Assembly: GCA_024682375.1 (NCBI GenBank)
Contig: JAIKZI010000029.1
Coordinates: forward strand, 1 to 46,790
Origin: Lachnospiraceae bacterium
GTDB lineage: Bacteria; Bacillota; Clostridia; Lachnospirales; Lachnospiraceae
Length of the DNA: 46,790 nt
Direction of reading: 5' to 3'
The translations under genes and the position numbers were made by a program. A model generated the notes under the pieces. That model did not search any database, was not told the DNA's origin, and worked only from the letters and a program-made list of their open reading frames with translations. Below, in pieces: positions 30,127-38,896 of the stretch (its first letter is position 1; each line of letters opens with the position of its first letter).

Positions 30127-30212
30127 GCGATTTACCTCCTTCTGGCCTTAGGCCTTCTCTAAATTCCTAGAGAAAGCAAGGAATTTATCATATACCACAG
30201 TGCACTATATTA
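30127..30212 (-). promoter_or_regulatory. rpsF leader with two mutually exclusive hairpins
   Basis: In minus-strand RNA AAATTCCT pairs with AGGAATTT, or TTCTCTA with TTAGAGAA; the two overlap. A short GGCC...GGCC follows before the ribosome binding site. S6:S18 leader regulation is known in many bacteria, but I do not see its conserved motif clearly. Confidence 0.35.
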
Positions 30213-30236
30213 CCATCTATTACTTTTGAATGTCAA
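30207..30236 (-). promoter_or_regulatory. rpsF operon promoter
   Basis: A minus-strand perfect TTGACA (30231-30236) is 18 bases from TAATAT (30207-30212). Confidence 0.6.
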
Positions 30237-30245
30237 GGGCAAACT

Positions 30246-30974
30246 CTAAATTCTATCTAAAGTTTCACCTATAGGTTCCTTTATAATTAAATCAGCCATT
30301 CCATCTCTCGAAGTCTCTGATTTATTTATCAGTACCATATGTTCTCCACGAAAATAATCCAAAAATCCTGCTGCCGGATATACAGTTAAAGATGTACCTC
30401 CAACTATTAATAAATCCGCGTGCTGAATCTCATATATGCTCTCCGCTATAGTGTTGTTATCAAGCCCTTCCTCATATAAAACGACATCTGGTTTTATATC
30501 ATTACCACACTCATCACACTTAGGTATTCCATCCTCATGTCTTAGCATATACTCACTATCAAAAAACTTATGACAGTTTTCACAATAATTCCTATGAACA
30601 CTACCATGCAATTCAAGTACATGTTTACTTCCCGCCATCTGATGCAAGCCATCAATATTCTGAGTAATTATTGCTGAAAGTTTTCCTTCTTTTTCCCACT
30701 CAGCTAATTTATAATGCGCTTTATTTGGCTTAATACCACTAACCAGGAGTTTATCAAAATAATATTTATAGAATTCATCTTTTTTCGATAGGTAAAAAGA
30801 ATGACTTAAAATTGTTTCCGGTGGATACTTATATGTCTGATTATATAATCCATCTACACTTCTAAAGTCCGGAACACCGCTTTCCGTAGATACCCCAGCA
30901 CCTCCAAAGAATACAATTCTCTTTGCACTATTAACATATTCTCTTAAAAGTTTAATCTGTTCTTCAAAATCCAT
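30246..30974 (-). CDS. cobB: NAD-dependent protein deacylase, sirtuin (CobB type)
   Basis: The 242-residue protein removes acyl groups from lysines using NAD. It has the NAD-binding GGAGVSTESGVPDFRS, TQNIDGLHQMAGS, the catalytic His in LELHGSVHRNYCENC, and the zinc pair set CxxC...CxxC (CENC and CDEC). It is the final gene of the long minus-strand run, 11 bases after rsmI. Confidence 0.94.
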   Translation of the reverse strand: MDFEEQIKLLREYVNSAKRIVFFGGAGVSTESGVPDFRSVDGLYNQTYKYPPETILSHSFYLSKKDEFYKYYFDKLLVSGIKPNKAHYKLAEWEKEGKLSAIITQNIDGLHQMAGSKHVLELHGSVHRNYCENCHKFFDSEYMLRHEDGIPKCDECGNDIKPDVVLYEEGLDNNTIAESIYEIQHADLLIVGGTSLTVYPAAGFLDYFRGEHMVLINKSETSRDGMADLIIKEPIGETLDRI

Positions 30975-30985
30975 TTAAAACACCT

Positions 30986-31831
30986 CTATTTCAACAGTGC
31001 GTTATAAACATCTCTCTTTGAAACACCACGATCTTTTGCAACTTTTTTCATAGCTTCTTTCTTATCTATTCCTTGTGAGAGATAGACTTCCATATGCTCT
31101 TCAAGAGACATCTCTTCCCATTTAGCTCTGGCTTCTTTTGCCATCTCTTCTTTTGAGCGTCCTTCGATAACTATCGCATATTCTCCTCTTGGATCATTTT
31201 CTTCATAGTAAGAAATTGCTTCTGAGATATTAAATCTAAGCACCTCCTCATGTAATTTTGTAAGTTCTCGAACTAAAGCAATATTTCTATCACCTATTTT
31301 TTCCAAGAGTTCCTTCAAAGTCTTTCTCAAATGATGAGGAGCTTCGTACATTATTATAGTTCTAGTCTCATCCTTCATTTCCAAAAGAACTCGCTCTCTC
31401 TCTTTTTTATCTTTAGGTAAAAAGGCCTCGAATGCTAGTCTTCTACATGGAAGTCCAGATATAATTGCAGCGTTTACAAAAGCAGCTGCTCCTGGAATAG
31501 TTGTTACCGAAACTCCAGCACTTATGCACATTCTAACGAGTTCTTCACCTGGATCTGAAATTCCCGGAGTTCCTGCATCAGTAATAAGAGCTACATTTTT
31601 TCCATTCTGCATTGCTCTCACTAATTCCTGACCTTTTTCTATCTTATTGAATTCATGATATGAGGTCATCTCTGTTTTGATATCAAAATGATTCAAAAGT
31701 TTTATAGAATTTCTAGTATCCTCTGCAGCGATTAAATCTGCTTCTTTTAAAGTTCTAATTGCTCTCATGCTCATATCTTCAAGATTTCCAATAGGTGTAG
31801 CAACTAAACTTAATTTTCCTGATTCGGACAT
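30986..31831 (-). CDS. rsmI: 16S rRNA (cytidine1402-2'-O)-methyltransferase RsmI
   Basis: The 281-residue SAM-dependent methyltransferase has the tetrapyrrole-methylase fold: LVATPIGNLEDMSMRAIRTL, AAEDTRNS, the long SDAGTPGISDPG-like stretch (ITDAGTPGISDPGEELV) and PGAAAFVNAAIISGLP. It methylates the ribose of C1402. It follows trmN6 by 10 bases, as in the Bacillus yabB-yazA-yabC region. Confidence 0.95.
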   Translation of the reverse strand: MSESGKLSLVATPIGNLEDMSMRAIRTLKEADLIAAEDTRNSIKLLNHFDIKTEMTSYHEFNKIEKGQELVRAMQNGKNVALITDAGTPGISDPGEELVRMCISAGVSVTTIPGAAAFVNAAIISGLPCRRLAFEAFLPKDKKERERVLLEMKDETRTIIMYEAPHHLRKTLKELLEKIGDRNIALVRELTKLHEEVLRFNISEAISYYEENDPRGEYAIVIEGRSKEEMAKEARAKWEEMSLEEHMEVYLSQGIDKKEAMKKVAKDRGVSKRDVYNALLK

Positions 31832-31841
31832 TTACAAGCTC

Positions 31842-32585
31842 CTAATCTCTATATATCGAAATGATTTCATCAGTATATACATTTTTATCTTTATAAACCA
31901 CAAGCGGTTTTTCAATAGTAAGTCTACTATTACCGCCCTTTACACCCTCAACTAAAACCATATTAGGTTCCCTATCTTTATAAGGATGTACTAATCTCAT
32001 TCTTTTTGGTTCAATTTTGTTTTTACGCATCTCGTAAAAAAGGTCCACCAATCGAAATGGCCTATGCACAAAATAACATCTTCCGTTCATCTTTAGAAGT
32101 CTAGAAGTCTGATAGACTATGTCCTCCAAAGTACATAAGGCTTCATGCCTTGCAATATATTTTGCGTCTGAAGGATTCTTGATACCATGATTTTCAATCA
32201 TATATGGAGGATTACATGTAACTACATTAAAAGAAGATGCCCCGAATATCTTCGAGGCATCTTTTACATCTCCAGTCACGATTTTAACTCTATCCTCTAT
32301 TTCATTCATCCTTATAGATCGATCCGCCATTTCAGCGATATCTTCTTGTATTTCTAGTCCACGAATTGATTTTGCCTGTGTTTTTGCATATAAAAGAATT
32401 GGAAGAATTCCATTTCCCGTACATAAATCTATCAAATCTTCATTCTTCTTTGCCTTTGCAAAACTGGACAAAAGTACTGCATCCATACCAAAGCAAAACT
32501 TGCTTGGATTCTGGATTATATACAAATCATCCCTATCCACAGAATCGATTCGTTCACCTTCTTTTTTCCATTTGGATAAATCCAT
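31842..32585 (-). CDS. tRNA1(Val) (adenine37-N6)-methyltransferase, TrmN6-like
   Basis: The 247-residue methyltransferase has the class I SAM motif DLCTGNGILPIL, the acid GLEIQED and the N6-adenine catalytic CNPPYM. The N-terminal QNPSKFCFGMDAVLLSSFA is typical of YfiC/YabB proteins. The target tRNA is inferred from the family. Confidence 0.92.
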   Translation of the reverse strand: MDLSKWKKEGERIDSVDRDDLYIIQNPSKFCFGMDAVLLSSFAKAKKNEDLIDLCTGNGILPILLYAKTQAKSIRGLEIQEDIAEMADRSIRMNEIEDRVKIVTGDVKDASKIFGASSFNVVTCNPPYMIENHGIKNPSDAKYIARHEALCTLEDIVYQTSRLLKMNGRCYFVHRPFRLVDLFYEMRKNKIEPKRMRLVHPYKDREPNMVLVEGVKGGNSRLTIEKPLVVYKDKNVYTDEIISIYRD

Positions 32586-32605
32586 AAACTTAAAATCCCA
32601 ATCGA

Positions 32606-33805
32606 TTACTTATTCTTATTTTTATTATCAAAATTTTTACGGTTATTAGATTTCTTATTATTCTTCTTTCCATTGAATTTCTTCTTTGAAAAGTTCTTCT
32701 TCTCACCGTTTGTATTTTTCTTTTTATCGAAGTTTTTCTTCTTAGGTTTGAAATCACTTCTATGCTTACGAGGGCCGTTCTTGTATTCCTTTTCAGCCTC
32801 TTTCAATTCTTCCTGAAATTCTGAAGCATTAATTTCGTCTTTATATTCTTCTTTTATAGTATCTTCTAAAGTTTTAGACGGTTTTGTTTCTTTTAAATTT
32901 CTGTTTTCTACTTCTTTAGTATCATTTGTATCTTTTGAATTCTTTTGCTCTTCATTATTAGAAGCCTTGTTATGTTTCACTTTCTTATGAACAGCAGGAT
33001 CATATTTGAGTTCACTAGCATGATACTCTTTAACTTCACGAGAGTCTCCATTTTCAGAATATACCCTTACCTTTTCACGAAGGATATCTACACTCTGAAC
33101 CTCTCCAGTCTTTCCATCCGGAGTCTCAACTTCATCACCCCTACGAGGAAGTCTCTTATTCAACTCCTCATAAGCTTCTTCTTCATTTTTAAGACAACAC
33201 ATAAGTCGTCCACAAAGACCAGAAATCTTTGTTGGATTCAATGACATGTTCTGCTCTTTTGCCATTTTAATAGAAACTGGAGCAAATCCATTTAAGAATG
33301 TTGCACAACACAATTCTCTTCCGCAGATACCAATTCCGCCGACAATCTTTGTCTCATCACGAACACCAATCTGTCTAAGCTCAATTCTAGTATGGAATGT
33401 AGCGGCAAGGTCTTTTACCAAAGCTCTAAAATCAACTCTACCATCCGCAAGGAAATAGAATGTAAGTTTTTTCTTGTCAAAAGTATACTGAGCCTCTACA
33501 AGCTTCATTTCCAATTCATGTTCATGAATCTTCTTATAACAAATCTTATAAGCTTCATCTTCTTCCTTCAAATTCTGTCTATTCTTTTCAATATCATCAT
33601 TTGAAGCCATTCGAAGAATTTTAAATCCATCCGGATTAGCCTTCTTTTCATCCATTTCTTTTGGAAGGGTTCTTACGATACCCATCTCCACACCATGCTG
33701 AGTTTCAGCGATGACTTTATCATTAATATGAACAAAAACATTATTTTTTGCTAGGAAAAGAACCTTCCCCGCATTTCTAAAGTGAACTCCAACTAGTTCA
33801 GCCAT
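32606..33805 (-). CDS. ricT: RicT/YaaT (PSP1 domain) with a long basic tail
   Basis: RicT belongs to the RicA-RicF-RicT complex that affects RNA processing and sporulation in Bacillus. The PSP1 domain fills residues 1-250, with the cysteine motifs CGRELCCATF and LCGRLMCCLKNEEEAYEEL that hold an iron-sulfur cluster. The C-terminal ~130 residues are low-complexity, rich in Lys, Asn and Glu, and very basic at the end. That tail is much longer than in B. subtilis. It overlaps holB by 8 bases. Confidence 0.93.
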   Translation of the reverse strand: MAELVGVHFRNAGKVLFLAKNNVFVHINDKVIAETQHGVEMGIVRTLPKEMDEKKANPDGFKILRMASNDDIEKNRQNLKEEDEAYKICYKKIHEHELEMKLVEAQYTFDKKKLTFYFLADGRVDFRALVKDLAATFHTRIELRQIGVRDETKIVGGIGICGRELCCATFLNGFAPVSIKMAKEQNMSLNPTKISGLCGRLMCCLKNEEEAYEELNKRLPRRGDEVETPDGKTGEVQSVDILREKVRVYSENGDSREVKEYHASELKYDPAVHKKVKHNKASNNEEQKNSKDTNDTKEVENRNLKETKPSKTLEDTIKEEYKDEINASEFQEELKEAEKEYKNGPRKHRSDFKPKKKNFDKKKNTNGEKKNFSKKKFNGKKNNKKSNNRKNFDNKNKNK

Positions 33806-34799
33806 TCTGTATGTACTCCTTTACTTTTATAAGCAAAATGCTCAAAACCTGTTCTGCACTAACATTGCTGTTTAATTTGTTTTCAGCATCATTTAATTCT
33901 TCAAAAACCTTCTCTATCCCTCTATAGGAAGTTTTTGACATTTCCTGTATTAATCTAAGATCTGAAACATATATCAAATACGATTCATCTCTCGTCGCCT
34001 TATATAATAACACATCACGGAACCAAACCCTAAACATGTTAAGCAGCTTTGTTGTATCTTTTTTTGCTTTTACAAATTCTTTTACTTTTCCGACGATTTC
34101 AAATGTCTGTAATCTAGGAATTGAATTTACTAATGAAACGAATTCTTTTCGTTCCTCTTTAAACTCTTCTGAAGCGACTAAAGACTTCGCTAATCCAACA
34201 TTTCCCTGTGCAAATGCTGCTGCCTCTTTGGCTATAAAGTCAGGAACCTGATATATCCTCATCAGATATTCCATGATTTTTTTATCATCAACTGGCTTCA
34301 ACGTGATCTTAATACATCTGGATAAAATAGTCGGAAGCAGTTTATTCATATTATTGGTTAAAAGGAAAATTATTGCATATTCAGAAGGCTCTTCTATTGT
34401 TTTCAAAAGAGCATTCTGTGCTTGAACGTTCATCTTATCAGCATCAGGCACTATATATACTTTACGTTTTGCACTATATGGTTTTTCTATAATTGTATTT
34501 ACAAGCTGTGTTCTGATTTCATCAACTGATAAAACATCTCTTTTTTCGTGTTGAACATATATTACATCTGGATGATTGTGATTAATTATTTTGTGACAGG
34601 ATGTGCATTCATTACACGGCTCTTCACCTTCGTTTTCACATAAAAGAGCACAAGAAACAGTCTCGGAAAGCATCATCTTTCCGCTACCCTCTTCGCCATT
34701 AATTATATAGGCATGTACTAATTTATTTTTAGAAATTGCATTTTTGAAATAATCTTTTATCTCGTCCTGCCCGAGAATTTCACTAAATCTTAAGCTCAT
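33798..34799 (-). CDS. holB: DNA polymerase III delta' subunit
   Basis: The 333-residue clamp-loader subunit has INGEEGSGKMML as a P-loop-like site where Ser/Thr is replaced by Met, as expected for a non-hydrolysing delta'. The zinc cysteines (CNECTSCHKI with an earlier Cys) and the sensor region NALLKTIEEPSEYAIIFLLT follow. It is placed between yaaR and ricT as in Bacillus. Confidence 0.95.
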   Translation of the reverse strand: MSLRFSEILGQDEIKDYFKNAISKNKLVHAYIINGEEGSGKMMLSETVSCALLCENEGEEPCNECTSCHKIINHNHPDVIYVQHEKRDVLSVDEIRTQLVNTIIEKPYSAKRKVYIVPDADKMNVQAQNALLKTIEEPSEYAIIFLLTNNMNKLLPTILSRCIKITLKPVDDKKIMEYLMRIYQVPDFIAKEAAAFAQGNVGLAKSLVASEEFKEERKEFVSLVNSIPRLQTFEIVGKVKEFVKAKKDTTKLLNMFRVWFRDVLLYKATRDESYLIYVSDLRLIQEMSKTSYRGIEKVFEELNDAENKLNSNVSAEQVLSILLIKVKEYIQNG

Positions 34800-34813
34800 T
34801 TCCTACCCTATCT

Positions 34814-35257
34814 CTAGCCAGAGATATCGAGTAGTAATCCTCTTATATCTCCGATTTTTCCAAGTATTGCCAAATGATCCTTCTCGTCTTTCATAAGTTC
34901 TCCAGCCAAATCGTCTAGGTTCTTATCAACGAGTTTAACCATTCCATACACTCTATGTCTTCCTCTTCTGTCGAGGAAATTCTCACGTGAAAATTTGTGA
35001 GATCTATTTACAACCTCATTCATGAAATCTTTGACCAAAGCCCTATAATGCTTCATATCCTTGATATCCATATGCTCAGAAATTTTCTTACCCTGCTCAT
35101 CAATCTGATTCATAAGGTTTGTTAGCTTCTCTTCCAATTCCTTATCATCGATTTTACTTGCCAAGGTAAATTTAAATTTATCGTCCTGCTTCTCAGCGAC
35201 TTCCTTCTGAGGTTCTAATTTTGAAACCATCTGGGCTTCATTAATTCTCATATCCAT
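34814..35257 (-). CDS. YaaR family protein (DUF327)
   Basis: The 147-residue protein has the DUF327 pattern: a charged N-terminal region, then [20 protein letters not shown], and [24 protein letters not shown]. Function unknown; it is a conserved neighbour of holB in Firmicutes. It is 10 bases after the kinase gene. Confidence 0.9.
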   Translation of the reverse strand: MDMRINEAQMVSKLEPQKEVAEKQDDKFKFTLASKIDDKELEEKLTNLMNQIDEQGKKISEHMDIKDMKHYRALVKDFMNEVVNRSHKFSRENFLDRRGRHRVYGMVKLVDKNLDDLAGELMKDEKDHLAILGKIGDIRGLLLDISG

Positions 35258-35267
35258 ACCGATACCT

Positions 35268-35846
35268 CTATGCTTCTATAAAATCCAGCACATTTTTTAC
35301 AGTCTCTTTGAAAACAGCATTGTCAAATCTATTCTCGATTTTCAACTCTCTAAGTCTCTCTTCAGAGAAATCATTAGTATCAGCTATAAATCTGCGACAC
35401 ATCTCGACATATTTAGGTTTCTTCTCTTTCTGCTCTCTTCTCAAAGCGCGGAATAACCTTTCGCCATCTTCTACTTCTATATATATCGGAATAATTTCGC
35501 AGTCTGTACAGTTTTTCTTCAAACTCTCATAAGTGTCGAGAGTTCCAATCATAATATGAGGGCTATCTTCTTCCCAATATTCATCATCTACTGTAAAATA
35601 GCTCCACAATCCCATGGCAGTATTATAGTTTCTAATTTCCAAAACCTTACCCTCTGCCATTAGCCTATCTCTTTCAGCTTCACTCACGAAAAAATACTGC
35701 TTTCCGTTTTTCTCATTCTCACGAATAGGTCTTGTTGTATAGCTAATAACTGGTTTTAAACCTATATGATTATTGCGAAGTACCTCTCTATATATTGAAT
35801 CCTTGCCTGATGAGCTCTTACCCATCATCAAATAAACTCTTTTCAT
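35268..35846 (-). CDS. Guanylate kinase-like protein
   Basis: The 192-residue protein has Walker [11 protein letters not shown], then [21 protein letters not shown], the GMP-binding pattern of guanylate kinases, and a lid region with Arg-rich [20 protein letters not shown]. The true ATG (35846) overlaps the decarboxylase stop by one base; a TTG one codon earlier is less well placed. In Bacillus a thymidylate kinase sits at this point. Substrate could be GMP or another small phosphate acceptor. Confidence 0.85.
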   Translation of the reverse strand: MKRVYLMMGKSSSGKDSIYREVLRNNHIGLKPVISYTTRPIRENEKNGKQYFFVSEAERDRLMAEGKVLEIRNYNTAMGLWSYFTVDDEYWEEDSPHIMIGTLDTYESLKKNCTDCEIIPIYIEVEDGERLFRALRREQKEKKPKYVEMCRRFIADTNDFSEERLRELKIENRFDNAVFKETVKNVLDFIEA

Positions 35847-37252
35847 CAATTCTCCTGCAAGACATAAATATATCCGGATGTCACACCCTCAACTTCATGT
35901 CCATCAGCTATATTATTTTTTATATATTCTATCATATCTTTGTCGATTTGTTCTCCCGGAAGCAAATCTGCTACGCCAGGTGGATACACACAAACCTCAT
36001 TATATGAAATCAATCCTTCGGCCTTATCTAAAAGGACCTTTCTTCTCTTTGCATCTTTTGCTTCAGAAATTTCCATAACCTTCAATGGAATCTCGCTTAG
36101 GTTCATTACTTTCTTATCTTTAAAGGGAAAAAATTTCCCACCCAAAAGTTTTCCATCTATATCTTTTAATGCCTTAAACAATCTATTTAGACACTCTTTG
36201 TCATCCATAATAGACGTCATTGCTAAAGCATATTGTCCCTGCGCCATTTCAAGTTCCAAATGATAATCATTTCGAAGCATTACAAGAAGATCTTCTCCAC
36301 TAAAACCATCAATTTTTGAAAGAATAACAATCTTAGATTCTTCCATATCATCATATTTTAAAATCTTAAGGTTATTTAACACCTCTGTTTTTTCCCTAAA
36401 ATCTAAAATATTATTTTTTAAGTTTCTAAAGCTCTCTCTATTCTCGTTCACATATGTCACGCACTTGTCTATTCCTGACATAAGTATATAGGACGGTGAT
36501 GAACTCTGAAAAATTCTTATTGCATCCTTAAGTTCATCCAAATCAACTAGACTTTCCTTCTTATATAAGAGAGCTGCAGTCTGTGTAAATGAAGGAAGTG
36601 TTTTATGTAAGCTGACTGCCACAGCATCTGCGCCCAAATTTACAGGATTTTCGGGAAATTCATCTGTTATTCCCAAATGAGCTCCATGAGCAGCATCTAC
36701 TAAAAGCTTCACTCCATATTTATGACACACCTCACTAATTCTTTTTATATCAGAACAAATTCCCTCATAAGTCGGTGATGTCATTACAAAACTATCATAT
36801 CTTTTTCTTTTTAATATTTCTTCTAACTTATCAGGATCTATAGCTTTTTGAATTCCATATTCATCGACCTCAGGAATTATATAATCACTAGATAAATTCT
36901 TTAATTCGACTGCATGAATTACACTCTTATGACTATTTCTTGCAACAAGAATATTTCCATTCCTTCTATTTGCTGCATAAATCATACTTAAATTAGCACA
37001 TGTAGATCCATTTACTAACATAAAAGCATGATCACATCCATATAAAGATGCTAATCTATCTTCAATATCTTTTATCAAACCTCTAGGATGAGCTAAATTA
37101 TCAAAACCACCTATCTCAGTAATATCTATAGAATATGGATCTATAAATTCCAGAGATTTTCTTTTATGACCGGGCATATGAAAAGGATAATAATCACTCT
37201 CATAAAGCCCAACCAATTCACTATATAAAGTCTTATTTTTGTTTTCAGACAT
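35846..37252 (-). CDS. Orn/Lys/Arg decarboxylase family PLP enzyme (YaaO-like)
   Basis: The 468-residue PLP enzyme has the N-terminal PFHMPGHKR, DITEIGGFDNLAHPRG, AAHGAHLG and the lysine site AVSLHKTLPSFTQTAALLY. The C-terminal domain has CVYPPGVADLLPGE. It is the short, wingless class seen as YaaO/SpeA in Firmicutes and would make a polyamine or cadaverine. The exact amino acid is not determined. It starts 23 bases after the AbiEii-like gene. Confidence 0.9.
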   Translation of the reverse strand: MSENKNKTLYSELVGLYESDYYPFHMPGHKRKSLEFIDPYSIDITEIGGFDNLAHPRGLIKDIEDRLASLYGCDHAFMLVNGSTCANLSMIYAANRRNGNILVARNSHKSVIHAVELKNLSSDYIIPEVDEYGIQKAIDPDKLEEILKRKRYDSFVMTSPTYEGICSDIKRISEVCHKYGVKLLVDAAHGAHLGITDEFPENPVNLGADAVAVSLHKTLPSFTQTAALLYKKESLVDLDELKDAIRIFQSSSPSYILMSGIDKCVTYVNENRESFRNLKNNILDFREKTEVLNNLKILKYDDMEESKIVILSKIDGFSGEDLLVMLRNDYHLELEMAQGQYALAMTSIMDDKECLNRLFKALKDIDGKLLGGKFFPFKDKKVMNLSEIPLKVMEISEAKDAKRRKVLLDKAEGLISYNEVCVYPPGVADLLPGEQIDKDMIEYIKNNIADGHEVEGVTSGYIYVLQEN

Positions 37253-37275
37253 TATTTATTTCCAATCTTGTATAT

Positions 37276-38115
37276 TTATGCCAAGAAACGACCTAATTCC
37301 GGCATCCATGAATCTAAGAAAACCACATCATCTATACACGCCTTTTCCAAAGGCTCAATAAATTTCATAATCTTATCATGGACAAAAGTCCACTCAAGAC
37401 TATCATATCTATTTACTCTTAGATAGGCTTTCCACTTTTTTCGCAAAAAATAATTATTACTATACTTCTTAAAAGTGTCTATTCTGTTTTTTAGCTTTTC
37501 ATTTGAATAACCAGATAACTCCATCTTGGTCTGAAATGTTTTATAGAGTTTAAGTCCATCGAGAGGTTCTTTTAAAAGCAAAGTATATATTTCATCATAT
37601 ACTTCCATATCATTCATAAGTTCCAATTTATCCAAAATCGGAATAATCAAATCACAAGCGCGTGATTCTGGCTGGTACAATGATATTTCAATCGGTTTAT
37701 CCTTATTTAGAATATCTTCTATTTCCTTTGTATCGGGATATATAACACCTTCTTCTACATTAGTTTTATCAATAATAAAAGTTTCATGAGCCTTCCCGAC
37801 TGACAAAACTATTTCTGTTTCCTTTGGCGTTATCTTTAAACCTTCAAGAATTAGACTTGTTTTCAAAAATTCATCATTCAAACTTTGCAGCAAATCTACC
37901 TCTGTTTGATTTTCAATAAAGACACTAATTCTCGAATCTCTTTTTGAATTATAAATCCCCTCACAAATCTTAGGCTCTTGTTTAAAATAAACTCTCATAT
38001 TTGTCTTTTTCAAAGCCTTTATGATTTCGCATTTCATATAGTAGAAAAGTAGATTTGGAAAGGGAATATGCCTCTCATCAGATATTTTCTTTATATCTTT
38101 TACTAATTCACTCAT
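37276..38115 (-). CDS. AbiEii-like protein lacking the nucleotidyltransferase motif
   Basis: The 279-residue protein follows the antitoxin-like gene by one base. The layout fits AbiEii/AbiGii toxins: an N-terminal helix pair (about 10-35), a strand-turn-strand region and a C-terminal helical part. The family motif GG-S/T-AL with R-x-S/T-x-D-I/L-D is not found; the equivalent place reads SKRDSRISVFIE, without the acidic pair. Thus it is probably inactive or a distant relative. A match to AbiEii is inferred mainly from order and size; it could be a different protein. Confidence 0.55.
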   Translation of the reverse strand: MSELVKDIKKISDERHIPFPNLLFYYMKCEIIKALKKTNMRVYFKQEPKICEGIYNSKRDSRISVFIENQTEVDLLQSLNDEFLKTSLILEGLKITPKETEIVLSVGKAHETFIIDKTNVEEGVIYPDTKEIEDILNKDKPIEISLYQPESRACDLIIPILDKLELMNDMEVYDEIYTLLLKEPLDGLKLYKTFQTKMELSGYSNEKLKNRIDTFKKYSNNYFLRKKWKAYLRVNRYDSLEWTFVHDKIMKFIEPLEKACIDDVVFLDSWMPELGRFLA

Positions 38116-38116
38116 C

Positions 38117-38746
38117 TTAATCTAACCAGATTCCTATCATATCATGAACTTTACGACGAACTTTTCTCTTTTCTGCATATTCCATTAGAAGTCCCATATC
38201 TTTATTTTCATCATCTACAAAGGAAAAAATTGCTCTTCTAAAATCTTTACGATCCATCTTATCCTGGTATTTCAAAATATCACAAATAAGTCTTTCCTTC
38301 TTATAGATATGAATAGTGTTTCCTGCTAATTCTATTTCATCAACACCATCTTTAAGAGTATTCTCTTCCGTATAAAATGGTGTTACCCAAGGATATTCTA
38401 AATTAAATCTTCCCTTTGAAGTGTTTTTATCTATAGCAATTCTCCAGATTTTAGGTCGATGCTTTAAATAACCATATTCATACAATGCACTTTCCATTGT
38501 TAGAACACCATCAGGAAACAATGCAGCTACAAGTCTTTCTTCTGTAATGCATTTATCATCCGTATAATATCCGGATTTTACTTTCCTGAGTCTACCTTCA
38601 TTTACAAATCTCTGAAGTCTTCTATAATCAATTCCCAATTCTTTTGCATCTTTGGTTCTAAATAAACCACCATTTTCACGGATTCTATTCTGAATCTGTT
38701 CAAATTGATACTCTCTCTTTTCTTCACGATACATTGGAATGTCCAT
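38117..38746 (-). CDS. AbiEi-like antitoxin with N-terminal winged helix
   Basis: The protein (209 residues) has an N-terminal HTH: NGGLFRTKDAKELGIDYRRL, then VNEGRLRKVKSGYY, which is the AbiEi/AbiEi_4-type wing. A conserved-looking middle block (LTMESALYEYGYLKHRPKIW) and a CAP-like KERLICDILKYQDKM end follow, as in type IV antitoxins. GAGG sits before ATG 38746; a GTG at 38752 is the alternative start. It is the first gene of the ten-gene minus-strand run. Confidence 0.8.
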   Translation of the reverse strand: MDIPMYREEKREYQFEQIQNRIRENGGLFRTKDAKELGIDYRRLQRFVNEGRLRKVKSGYYTDDKCITEERLVAALFPDGVLTMESALYEYGYLKHRPKIWRIAIDKNTSKGRFNLEYPWVTPFYTEENTLKDGVDEIELAGNTIHIYKKERLICDILKYQDKMDRKDFRRAIFSFVDDENKDMGLLMEYAEKRKVRRKVHDMIGIWLD

Positions 38747-38769
38747 AAACACCTCATTATACGGTTTAA

Positions 38770-38822
38770 TTTACCACTTTTTACATTTATAAGTGGGGAT
38801 TTACCCCTTTTATCATTATAAA
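38770..38822. repeat. Two imperfect 23-base direct repeats in the AbiEi promoter
   Basis: The repeats 38770-38792 and 38800-38822 share TTTACC-CTTTT-A-CATT-ATAA, with a 30-base period. The second covers the -10 box of the minus-strand promoter and the first lies just downstream of the start point, as expected of a repressor site. Confidence 0.6.
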
Positions 38823-38843
38823 TTAACTGATTATTTTATTCAA
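38815..38843 (-). promoter_or_regulatory. Promoter of the AbiE-like / decarboxylase / holB run
   Basis: On the minus strand TTGAAT (38838-38843) and TATAAT (38815-38820) are exactly 17 bases apart. A second TATAAT at 38756-38761 is too close to the start codon to serve with the ribosome binding site. Confidence 0.65.
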
Positions 38844-38896
38844 TCCGCTTGTCTTTTTATACTTTCAAATTTATCATTATTAATGGAGGTAACCTT

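Noticed and set aside
30246-38746. Prophage or genomic island around the AbiE-like pair
   Set aside because: No integrase, phage structural gene, flanking repeat or change in composition is visible; the neighbours are conserved housekeeping genes.
38849-38896. Longer start of the ArgR-like gene
   Set aside because: GGAGG lies inside this stretch, directly before ATG 38897.
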